Source: Erysipelotrichaceae bacterium
GTDB lineage: Bacteria > Bacillota_I > Bacilli_A > Erysipelotrichales > Erysipelotrichaceae
Reading direction: 5' to 3'
Length of the DNA stretch: 12,463 nt
Assembly: GCA_017419065.1 (NCBI GenBank)
Contig: JAFOMB010000120.1
Span: forward strand, 1 to 12,463
Shown: positions 6,630 to 12,463 of the stretch, piece after piece
Numbering within the stretch: the first letter of the stretch is position 1
Layout: each line of letters starts with the position of its first letter
Notes under the pieces: model-generated
Database searches by the model: none
What the model was told of the DNA's origin: nothing
Seen by the model: the letters and a program-made list of their open reading frames with translations, nothing else
Made by a program: the position numbers and the translations under genes

Positions 6630-7364
6630 CTAGCGGTAACGGATCTTTACCAGATAAAGACCGTTTGGATCGATATTGTAGCGTCTGGTGTTCTTGTTGG
6701 GATGATCGAGGAGATCCCGTATCTCTGAGATCTCTCTTTTTCCTCTGGCGACATCGATGAGGGAACCCACCATGATGCGGATCATATTCCTGAGGAAGCC
6801 GTCTCCCGTGATGCGTATCTTCAGGAGGTCTCCCTTGCGGATGATCCTGAATTCTGTAATGGTCCTGGTCTGATCTTCCTTTTCCTCATATCTTGTCGTA
6901 CAGAAGGAGGAGAAGTCATGAGTGCCTAAGAAGAGCTTTGAGCACTCTTCCATCTTTTCCAGGTCCAGCGGATAGAAACACTGATAGGCTCTGCCGTTCA
7001 GGAAGACGTCATATTCCCCGATATTGATGAGATACTCATAGGTCTTGGAAACGACGCTGTAGCGGGCGTGAAAACGCTCTGAGACGTGTTTTACGTCTAT
7101 GACATGGATATCCTTCGGCAGTACGCCGTTCAAGGAGCCTTTGAGCCGGTAGGGTTCCAGAACCTTCTCTTCATCGAAGTGGAAGACCTGACCCAGGGCA
7201 TGGACCCCGGCATCGGTACGGGATGACATCACGATGCGTAAGGGATGACCGAAGATCTTCTTCAGGGCTTCTTCGATGACATCCTGGATGGCTAAAGCAT
7301 TCTTCTGCGACTGGAATCCCGCATAGGCCCTGCCGTCATAGGCACAGGTCACCTTGTATCTCAT
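6630..7364 (-). CDS. truA: tRNA pseudouridine(38-40) synthase TruA
   Basis: This 244-residue enzyme isomerises uridines at positions 38-40 of the tRNA anticodon arm to pseudouridine. The N-terminus MRYKVTCAYDGRAYAGFQ is characteristic of TruA. The catalytic motif SSRTDAGVHA contains the nucleophilic aspartate D51. A second family block, GDGFLRNMIRIMVGSL, lies in the C-terminal half. The length matches the bacterial family, so it looks complete and active. The start overlaps the ecfT stop (ATGA). An ecfA1-ecfA2-ecfT-truA order is common in Bacillota and supports the call. In many relatives truA is followed by rplM and rpsI; here it is followed by a sugar epimerase gene. Confidence 0.97.
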   Translation of the reverse strand: MRYKVTCAYDGRAYAGFQSQKNALAIQDVIEEALKKIFGHPLRIVMSSRTDAGVHALGQVFHFDEEKVLEPYRLKGSLNGVLPKDIHVIDVKHVSERFHARYSVVSKTYEYLINIGEYDVFLNGRAYQCFYPLDLEKMEECSKLFLGTHDFSSFCTTRYEEKEDQTRTITEFRIIRKGDLLKIRITGDGFLRNMIRIMVGSLIDVARGKREISEIRDLLDHPNKNTRRYNIDPNGLYLVKIRYR

Positions 7365-8161
7365 AGGATGAAACGGGTGGCGATCGAAGCCGCCATGATC
7401 AGGAAGGCAAGGACCATGAAGAGGAAGTCGCTTGCCCGGAACTTCAGCGTCCGGTAGCGGGTACGCGGAGCTCCCGGGATATAGCCTCTGGCTTCCATCG
7501 CATCGGCCAGTTCATAGGCCCTTTCAAAGGCTACGGAGAATAGCGGCACGATGAGAGAGAGGATGGCGGTGATCTTCTCCCTGAAAGAGCCTTCCTCAAA
7601 GTCGACACCGCGGGACTTCTGGGAGTTCATGATGCGGAAGGTCTCTTCGATGATGGTCGGAATGAAGCGCAGGGCGATCGAGATCATCATCGCGACTTCA
7701 TGGGTCGGGAAGTGTAAAGCCGTTAAAGGCTTCATCAGGTATTCAAGACCTAAGGTGAGATCTAAAGGTTTTGTGGTAGATGTCAGGACAGTCGTGATCA
7801 TGATCATCAGGAGAAGTCTCGTCACGATGAAGAGCGTGTTGAAGATCGCGTCGGAATAGATCTTTACAGGACCCAGTGTCACCAAGAGATCGCCGGTGCG
7901 TATCGAGAAGATGTTGATGGCGGTCAGGAAGACCAGCATCATCAGCATCGGCTTGAAAGCCGAGATCACGAAGCGGATCGACAGCTTCGAAAGAAAGACT
8001 GTTAACAGGACAGCCGCACCGATCAGCGCAAAGGCCCACCAGCTCTTCGGAACGAAGACCGCGATGATCAGGAAGAACAGAGCAGCGATCTTGGCTCTCG
8101 GGTCGACACGGTGTATCGGGGAATCCAGCGGGAGGTACTTACCTAAGACAAAGTTCTTCAT
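7361..8161 (-). CDS. ecfT: Energy-coupling factor transporter transmembrane subunit EcfT
   Basis: This 266-residue integral membrane protein links the two ECF ATPases to exchangeable substrate-binding S subunits. It has hydrophobic spans near 23-57, 69-87, 108-128, 154-172, 198-212 and 243-262. Two Ala/Ser-Arg-Gly coupling motifs are visible, SRG at 183-185 and ARG at 224-226, which in this family insert into grooves of EcfA1 and EcfA2. The start of family type, GKYLPLDSPIHRVDPRAK, is present. It overlaps ecfA2 upstream and truA downstream by four bases each. No S subunit (BioY, RibU, ThiT type) occurs in the window, so this is a group II ECF module serving S subunits encoded elsewhere. Confidence 0.96.
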   Translation of the reverse strand: MKNFVLGKYLPLDSPIHRVDPRAKIAALFFLIIAVFVPKSWWAFALIGAAVLLTVFLSKLSIRFVISAFKPMLMMLVFLTAINIFSIRTGDLLVTLGPVKIYSDAIFNTLFIVTRLLLMIMITTVLTSTTKPLDLTLGLEYLMKPLTALHFPTHEVAMMISIALRFIPTIIEETFRIMNSQKSRGVDFEEGSFREKITAILSLIVPLFSVAFERAYELADAMEARGYIPGAPRTRYRTLKFRASDFLFMVLAFLIMAASIATRFIL

Positions 8162-9012
8162 CGGCGTATCTCCTTTGCCGCTCTGGCGATGATCTCCTCC
8201 AGGGTCCTGTCTTCCGGTTTGATGGAAAAGCCGTTTTCCAGGAGAAGATTGCGGAACGTGACGATCTGCGGTTCGAGGATGTCGAGCTCCTCCATCTTCT
8301 GCCGGTCAGAGAAAAGATCCACGGTAGGACCGTGATAGGCGATCTCTCCCTTCTTCACGACGACGGTGTCATCCGCATAGCTGTAGACCATTTCATTGTC
8401 ATGGGAGACGATGATGATGGTCTTGCCCATCTTGCGGTTCATGGAGACAAATAAGGCTGTCATCTCATCGGCACCGCTTGGATCGAGTCCTGCCGTCGGT
8501 TCATCGAGGACGATGATCTTCGGATCGATGGCGAGGATCCCGGCGATGGCTACCCTTCTCTTCTGGCCGCCCGATAAGTCTAACGGGGAATTGGCGAAGA
8601 GAGACTCGTCGATGCCGACCATCTTCAAAGCTTCCGCCGCCTTCTTTTCCGCTTCCTTTTCTTCGACACCGAAGTTCTTCGGTCCGAAGGCAACGTCTTT
8701 CAGGATGGTCTCTTCAAACAGCTGGTATTCACTGAACTGGAAGACCAGTCCGACTTCTCTTCTAAGCGCCTTCAGGTTCTTGTTTTTCTCCTTGGCGACG
8801 ATCGTGTGGTCCAGGATCTCCAAAGATCCCCTGCTAGGTAAGAGTAAGGCATTGAGGTGTTCCACGAGTGTGGACTTTCCGGAACCGGTCTCGCCGATGA
8901 CGGCAGTGATGACCCCTTCCCGGATATCGAGATCGATGTCCTTCAGTGCCGTATGGGCATAAGGCATCCCCTCGTCATAGATATAGGTCAATGAGCGGAA
9001 CGATATCGGCAT
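8158..9012 (-). CDS. ecfA2: Energy-coupling factor transporter ATPase EcfA2
   Basis: This 284-residue ATPase is the second nucleotide-binding subunit of the ECF transporter. Motifs are Walker A GETGSGKST (40-48), Q-loop Q92, signature LSGGQ (146-150), Walker B with LDEPTAGLD (169-177) and the H-loop SHD with H204. The ETGSGKS form of Walker A and the N-terminal pattern with a YxYxxGxPxxxxAL-like insert distinguish EcfA2 from EcfA1. All catalytic residues are intact. The ATG at 9012 lies 25 bases inside the end of ecfA1, with a GGAAG-like site upstream. The full N-terminal strand is needed for the fold, so a later start is unlikely. The stop overlaps the ecfT start (ATGA). Confidence 0.96.
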   Translation of the reverse strand: MPISFRSLTYIYDEGMPYAHTALKDIDLDIREGVITAVIGETGSGKSTLVEHLNALLLPSRGSLEILDHTIVAKEKNKNLKALRREVGLVFQFSEYQLFEETILKDVAFGPKNFGVEEKEAEKKAAEALKMVGIDESLFANSPLDLSGGQKRRVAIAGILAIDPKIIVLDEPTAGLDPSGADEMTALFVSMNRKMGKTIIIVSHDNEMVYSYADDTVVVKKGEIAYHGPTVDLFSDRQKMEELDILEPQIVTFRNLLLENGFSIKPEDRTLEEIIARAAKEIRR

Positions 9013-9821
9013 AATTCTTCCACCATTCCTTTCATGTCATTGCTTTTGAGCTTGATCTTTCTCTTTCCGAATCCCTCTTTGATCTGGGAGAGGAACGGGA
9101 TATCGAGACCGATCTTTCTCAGGGAATCCGGATCCGAGAAGATCTTCTCCGGCGTATCGTGTCTGTAGAGTTTTCCCTTATTCAAAACGATACAGTCATC
9201 TGACTGCAGGACTTCTTCGATGTCGTGAGTGATGGAGATGATGGTGAAGCGCTCATCTTCATTCAGCTCGGCCATGAGCCTCTTGATCTCTTTCTTGCCT
9301 CTTGGATCCAGCATGGAGGTCGCCTCATCAAAGATGATGATATCCGGCTGCATCGCCAGTACTCCGGCGATGGCGACACGCTGTTTCTGACCGCCCGAGA
9401 GATTCTGCGGCTCCTTGGTCAGGAATTCTCCGAGGCCGACCTTGTCGGCATACTCTTTGATGATAGCTTCCATGTCTTCTGTCGGGACCAGGTGGTTCTC
9501 AAGTCCGAAGGCGATATCGTCTTCTACCGTGGAACCGATGAACTGGTTGTCCGGGTTCTGGAAGACGATGTCCAGTTTCTCTCTCACCTTGTGGACGTTG
9601 TCCTTGTCCAGATGCATCCCGTCAACATAGATGTCGCCGCTCTTGAGTTCCAGCAGTCCGGCCAGCAGCTTCGCGACTGTCGATTTCCCTGAGCCGTTGT
9701 GACCGATCACGGTCGTATATTTTCCCTGTTCAATGGAAAAAGAGATGCCGTCTACGGCATTCTTCTTTCCGTCATAGGAATACACGATGTCTTTTACTTC
9801 GATCGCATTCTTCATAGTCAT
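8988..9821 (-). CDS. ecfA1: Energy-coupling factor transporter ATPase EcfA1
   Basis: This 277-residue ATPase pairs with EcfA2 to drive ECF-type uptake of vitamins or metal ions. Motifs are Walker A GHNGSGKST (40-48), the Q-loop in VFQNPDNQFIGSTVEDD (Q88, a hallmark of EcfA1), signature LSGGQ (141-145), Walker B IIIFDEATSMLD and the H-loop THD with H199. The Walker B aspartate-glutamate pair is intact, so it should be catalytically competent. The ATG at 9821 overlaps the DUF1893 stop as ATGA; an internal in-frame ATG two codons later is also possible. It overlaps ecfA2 by 25 bases. The tight packing implies one message and balanced synthesis of the ECF subunits. Confidence 0.96.
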   Translation of the reverse strand: MTMKNAIEVKDIVYSYDGKKNAVDGISFSIEQGKYTTVIGHNGSGKSTVAKLLAGLLELKSGDIYVDGMHLDKDNVHKVREKLDIVFQNPDNQFIGSTVEDDIAFGLENHLVPTEDMEAIIKEYADKVGLGEFLTKEPQNLSGGQKQRVAIAGVLAMQPDIIIFDEATSMLDPRGKKEIKRLMAELNEDERFTIISITHDIEEVLQSDDCIVLNKGKLYRHDTPEKIFSDPDSLRKIGLDIPFLSQIKEGFGKRKIKLKSNDMKGMVEELCRYRSAH

Positions 9822-10240
9822 CTCTTCTGTGCCAGGCTCTTCAGTTTGGCATCTAAAGCTTCAAAAGCTTCTTCCGGTGTATCGATATTTAAAACCGTCT
9901 TTTCCATCGGACACATATCATCTCCGGCAATGTTCAAAATGACATCTTCCAGACGGTCATAGCCGTACGGGATGCCTCTTTCTTCCAATAACTTGACAGC
10001 ACTCTTCGACATGACGAGTCCATAGACTTCCTTCACACCGGATAAGATCAGCAGCATGGCCGAAGCCTTTCCGATGACCTTGTCTACGACCCTGCAGTCT
10101 TTGAAGTGTTCCCTGTTTTCCCTCATCGGCAAGAGTACCGGTTTGATGCCCGAGAGAAAGGACGTATACGTGAACCCATCCCGGACAGCCAGGATGGAGT
10201 AGTTCTTTTCACAGAGTTCATCTCTTAATTTTTTCATCAT
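9818..10240 (-). CDS. DUF1893 family protein (cytidine deaminase-like fold family)
   Basis: This 140-residue soluble protein matches the DUF1893 pattern as I know it: an N-terminal LRDELCEKNYSILAVRDG helix-strand, a central VVDKVIGKASAMLLIL block, then VYGLVMSKSAVKLLEERGI and a C-terminal MCPMEKTV. The Thermotoga member TM1506 has a structure resembling cytidine deaminases, but no activity is established for the family. C118 and E121 or so, in the CPME motif, are the obvious candidates for functional residues. It is first in the operon with ecfA1, coupled by an ATGA overlap. Two ATGs occur in tandem at the start, and no Shine-Dalgarno site is visible. Instead a TATAAT box ends six bases upstream, which suggests a leaderless message. 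Function unknown. Confidence 0.85.
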   Translation of the reverse strand: MMKKLRDELCEKNYSILAVRDGFTYTSFLSGIKPVLLPMRENREHFKDCRVVDKVIGKASAMLLILSGVKEVYGLVMSKSAVKLLEERGIPYGYDRLEDVILNIAGDDMCPMEKTVLNIDTPEEAFEALDAKLKSLAQKR

Positions 10241-10246
10241 GAATCT

Positions 10247-10274
10247 ATTATATAGGGAAAGCCGTCTTTTTCCA
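10247..10274 (-). promoter_or_regulatory. Putative promoter of the DUF1893-ecf-truA operon, possibly leaderless
   Basis: On the minus strand a perfect -10 TATAAT occupies 10247-10252. The best -35 is a partial match, TGGAAA at 10269-10274 (16-base spacer). The expected transcription start, about seven bases after the -10, falls on or next to the first A of the DUF1893 start codon at 10240. There is no purine-rich ribosome site between them. Confidence 0.55.
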
Positions 10275-10280
10275 TAATAA

Positions 10281-10312
10281 TTGGACGAAACTCAGACCGG
10301 ATAGGCTATAAT
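10281..10312 (+). promoter_or_regulatory. Putative promoter of fba
   Basis: A perfect -10 TATAAT lies at 10307-10312, 24 bases before the fba ATG, with a purine-rich ribosome site (AAAGAGGG, about 10321-10328) between. The only -35-like sequence, TTGGAC at 10281-10286, is 20 bases from the -10, so the -35 is weak or an activator may help. The promoter is back to back with that of the DUF1893 operon. Confidence 0.55.
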
Positions 10313-10336
10313 ATCTGTAGAAAGAGGGAATAAACT

Positions 10337-11302
10337 ATGCCATTAGTAACATCAAAAGAAATGTTCAAGAAGGCTTATGAAGGCGGCTACGCCATCGGTG
10401 CCTTCAACGTCAACAACATGGAGATCATCCAGGGCATCACTGAAGCTGCAAAAGAATGCAACTCCCCGGTCATCCTTCAGGTCTCCAAGGGCGCCAGAGC
10501 TTATGCGAACAGAACCTATCTGAAGAAACTGGTCGAAGCTGCCGAGATCGAAACAGGTCTGCCGATCGTCCTCCATCTGGACCACGGTGACAGCTTTGAG
10601 ACCTGCAAATCCTGTATCGATGACGGTTTCACATCCGTCATGATCGATGCTTCTTCCAAGCCATTCGAAGAGAACATCGAGATCACGAGACAGGTCGTTG
10701 AATACGCTCATGCGAGAGGTGTCGTCGTCGAAGCTGAACTCGGTACATTAGCCGGTGTCGAAGACGAAGTCAAAGTCTCCGCAGAAGATTCTTCCTACAC
10801 AAGACCGGAAGATGTCGAAGAATTCGTGAGAAGAACAGGCTGTGACTCCTTAGCCATCGCCATCGGTACTTCCCACGGTGCCTACAAGTTCAAACCGGAA
10901 CAGTGCACGAGAAACGAAAAGGGTATCCTCGTACCACCTCCGCTCCGTTTCGACATCCTCGACGAAGTCTCCAAGAGACTCCCGGGCTTCCCGATCGTCT
11001 TACACGGTGCTTCCTCCGTTCCGCAGGAATGGGTCAAGGTCATCAACGAGCACGGCGGACATATGCCGGACGCTGTCGGTGTTCCGGAAGATCAGCTGAG
11101 ACAGGCTGCCAGACTGGCTGTCTGCAAGATCAACATCGACTCTGACCTCCGTCTGACGATGACAGGAACGATCCGTCAGTACTTCGATGAGCATCCGGAT
11201 CACTTCGACCCGAGACAGTATCTGAAGCCGGCGAGAGAAAACATCAAGGAACTCGTCAAGCACAAGATCATCGATGTCTTAGGTTCCAACGACAAGATCT
11301 AA
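10337..11302 (+). CDS. fba: Class II fructose-1,6-bisphosphate aldolase
   Basis: This 321-residue zinc enzyme cleaves fructose 1,6-bisphosphate into dihydroxyacetone phosphate and glyceraldehyde 3-phosphate in glycolysis and runs in reverse for gluconeogenesis. Visible active-site elements are GAFNVNNMEIIQGI (21-34), HLDHGDS with catalytic D82 and zinc ligand H83, VEAELGTLAG (131-140), GTSHG with zinc ligand H180, VLHGASS with H223, and the NIDSD phosphate-binding motif (266-270). The NVNNMEIIQ motif and the HPDHFDPRQYLKPAR tail are like the Giardia-type class IIB aldolases shared by protists and anaerobic bacteria. The gene is complete. Its codons are strongly biased to a few C-ending choices (ATC, GTC, AAC), as expected for high expression. 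It stands alone between its own promoter and a strong terminator. Confidence 0.97.
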   Translation: MPLVTSKEMFKKAYEGGYAIGAFNVNNMEIIQGITEAAKECNSPVILQVSKGARAYANRTYLKKLVEAAEIETGLPIVLHLDHGDSFETCKSCIDDGFTSVMIDASSKPFEENIEITRQVVEYAHARGVVVEAELGTLAGVEDEVKVSAEDSSYTRPEDVEEFVRRTGCDSLAIAIGTSHGAYKFKPEQCTRNEKGILVPPPLRFDILDEVSKRLPGFPIVLHGASSVPQEWVKVINEHGGHMPDAVGVPEDQLRQAARLAVCKINIDSDLRLTMTGTIRQYFDEHPDHFDPRQYLKPARENIKELVKHKIIDVLGSNDKI

Positions 11303-11310
11303 GCTTTCCT

Positions 11311-11334
11311 AAGCAGCCGAAAGGCTGCTTTTTT
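11311..11334 (+). terminator. Rho-independent terminator of fba
   Basis: An 8-bp stem AAGCAGCC / GGCTGCTT with a GAAA loop is followed by an unbroken T run (CTTTTTT in total). It begins nine bases after the fba stop. GC content and U tract are typical of a strong terminator. Confidence 0.93.
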
Positions 11335-11362
11335 CATGGTAGAATGAAGAAGAGGTGAGAAT

Positions 11363-12292
11363 ATGGAGATAAAGCTCGAAGAAGTCATCGAGGCAATCGA
11401 CAATACTGACGCCAATACGCAGTTCTTTTACTACATCCCGGAAGAGAGGATCATTGAAAGAGATGATTCCATCAAGGAGAAATATCTGATCCCCCTTCCG
11501 ACCCATAAGGAGATCGACGACTACGCGACGATGAAGATGTTCATCGAGGAAAAGACAGACGGCGAAGCCCAGGAGTGGCTCAGGGAATGTATCCGGGGTG
11601 CCGGAGCCTTCCGCCGTTTCCGCTCGACCCTGGAGCGTTTCGGACTGAGCGAGGACTGGCTGGAATACCGCTCTTCCATCCACGAAGGCATCGCCCTGGA
11701 CTGGTGCGAATACTACGGGATCGAATACCTCGAAGACAGCGCGCCGTATCAGAAGACCGAAGAACCGGCTCCGGTATTCACGAAGACCGAAAAGAAGCAC
11801 AGCTTCCGCTTCGTAGATATCAATGAAGACAATCTCTACAATCTGGCCTATCTCGCTGTCGACTTCCGGAAGACGCTTTCTTCCCTTAAGAATCAGAAGC
11901 CTTCCTACGATGTCGATGACGCGATAGAAGAGCTCCGGGAAGATCTGCGCATGGGAGACAGGTACTTTGCGGTCACCGATAACGGCCGCTATGTCGGCTA
12001 TGCCTCCTGCCGCATCCAGAATGATGTCGTATGGCTGAGCAGCCTCTACGTCCGTCCGGAGAACCGCAGAAAGGGCATTGGAAAACTCCTCCTGGAAAAG
12101 GCCGAGGCGATCGCGGAAGAGTATGGCAACGACACTCTCTACATGTACGTCCATCCAAACAACGAACTGATGATCCCGTTCCTGGCTTCCCAGGGCTATG
12201 ATGTCCTCAATCTCATCGAGATAAGAAAAGCCCATCGGGAGGAGGAACCGTCTTCCACCTACTCGATAGGCGATCATACCTATAAGTATTAA
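11363..12292 (+). CDS. UPF0158-GNAT fusion protein (putative N-acetyltransferase)
   Basis: This 309-residue protein has two parts. Residues 1-125 match the UPF0158 pattern: an N-terminal EVIEAIDNTDANTQFFY, then LPTHKEIDDYATMKMFI, then IRGAGAFRRFRSTLERFGL and finally ALDWCEYYGIEYLE. This family has no known function. A Pro/Glu/Lys linker (about 126-146) joins it to a GNAT acetyltransferase domain (147-290). The GNAT part shows the beta-4 strand WLSSLYVRPENRRKGIGKLLL with the acetyl-CoA pyrophosphate loop RRKGIG (235-240), and HPNNELMIPFLASQGY for the last catalytic segment. The acceptor substrate cannot be told from sequence. A GAGGTGA ribosome site precedes the ATG at 11363. A TAGAAT at 11340-11345 could be a -10, but no good -35 fits, so some read-through from fba is also possible. 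It ends at its own terminator. Confidence 0.85.
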   Translation: MEIKLEEVIEAIDNTDANTQFFYYIPEERIIERDDSIKEKYLIPLPTHKEIDDYATMKMFIEEKTDGEAQEWLRECIRGAGAFRRFRSTLERFGLSEDWLEYRSSIHEGIALDWCEYYGIEYLEDSAPYQKTEEPAPVFTKTEKKHSFRFVDINEDNLYNLAYLAVDFRKTLSSLKNQKPSYDVDDAIEELREDLRMGDRYFAVTDNGRYVGYASCRIQNDVVWLSSLYVRPENRRKGIGKLLLEKAEAIAEEYGNDTLYMYVHPNNELMIPFLASQGYDVLNLIEIRKAHREEEPSSTYSIGDHTYKY

Positions 12293-12315
12293 GACAGCAT
12301 CTGCTGTCTTTTTTT
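12291..12315 (+). terminator. Rho-independent terminator of the UPF0158-GNAT gene
   Basis: A perfect 8-bp stem AAGACAGC / GCTGTCTT with loop ATCT is followed by five further T residues. The stem begins within the stop codon of the gene. The T run also contains the end of the convergent minus-strand gene, for which there is no matching T tract. Confidence 0.92.
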
Positions 12316-12463
12316 AATCGACCCTTTCAAAGATATAGACCCTGCGGAAAGTCTCATCCGCATAGGTATAGGTCTTGTCGATATACAGCTGATCTCCCGC
12401 AACTGTGACATAGAGCGTCTCCGGGATCTCTTCTTCTCTTGTGTACTCGACATACCAGGAAGA
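12314..12463 (-). CDS. C-terminal end of an unidentified protein (N-terminus outside window)
   Basis: The minus strand is open from the window edge to a TAA at 12314-12316, giving the last 49 residues of a protein. The fragment is rich in Tyr, Thr and acidic residues and looks like beta-strands (ETLYVTVAGDQLYIDKTYTY, then RRVYIFERVD at the end). No domain is recognised. The codon use matches its neighbours, there is no internal stop, and the stop falls exactly at the terminator of the convergent gene, which supports a real gene. The function is unknown. Confidence 0.65.
   Translation of the reverse strand, partial: SSWYVEYTREEEIPETLYVTVAGDQLYIDKTYTYADETFRRVYIFERVD

Noticed and set aside
9225..9692. 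Plus-strand open frame of 155 codons opposite ecfA1
   Set aside because: It is a shadow of the conserved ATPase gene with no ribosome site or family resemblance.
10241..10336. Intergenic region between DUF1893 and fba examined for a riboswitch or small RNA
   Set aside because: At 96 bases it is filled by two back-to-back promoters; no conserved aptamer, stem or terminator pattern is visible.
11309..12277. Long minus-strand open frame of 322 codons opposite the UPF0158-GNAT gene
   Set aside because: The plus-strand reading matches two known families with a ribosome site and terminator; the antisense frame has no family resemblance and arises from the strong codon bias.

Overview
The window looks like chromosomal core and near-core DNA from a low-to-mid GC Bacillota (Firmicutes). 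Pointers are strong AGGAGG-type ribosome sites, an ecfA1-ecfA2-ecfT-truA cluster, a YtrA-type GntR/ABC operon, a DUF1893 gene and a Giardia-type class II fructose-bisphosphate aldolase. An Erysipelotrichia-like host is my best guess, from gene content and protein flavour only. I see no phage, transposon, CRISPR, tRNA or rRNA. Coding density is very high; the only sizeable gaps are two divergent promoter regions of about 100 bases.

Left block (1-4166, minus strand): a tightly packed operon reading leftwards. It encodes a short YtrA-type GntR repressor, an ABC ATPase (7-base overlap), a membrane permease with a large C-terminal soluble part (stop and start abut), and a kinase-less PASTA-repeat membrane protein that runs off the left edge. 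Its promoter is near-consensus, and its -10 and spacer are built from four tandem 9-bp repeats that look like the operator.

Middle (4222-5784, plus strand): a divergent two-gene unit. The first gene is a stand-alone E2-type acyltransferase-fold protein whose usual catalytic histidine is replaced by glutamate. The second is an AIM24/TIGR00266 family protein. The unit converges on the next operon at a small hairpin.

Third block (5805-10240, minus strand): six genes packed with ATGA overlaps or gaps under 10 bases: DUF1893 protein, EcfA1, EcfA2, EcfT, TruA and a LacX-like aldose epimerase. The ECF genes encode the shared energising module for vitamin and metal uptake; no substrate-binding S subunit is present. 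DUF1893 appears to start almost exactly at the predicted transcription start, so it may be leaderless.

Right block (10337-12463): fba stands alone with its own promoter and a strong terminator. It is followed by a UPF0158-GNAT fusion gene with its own terminator, then the C-terminal end of an unidentified minus-strand gene cut by the window edge.

Nothing here is clearly a new defence or mobile system. The most unusual points are the tandem-repeat operator and PASTA gene of the ABC operon, the acyltransferase-like/AIM24 pair, the DUF1893-ECF coupling with its possible leaderless start, and the UPF0158-GNAT fusion.
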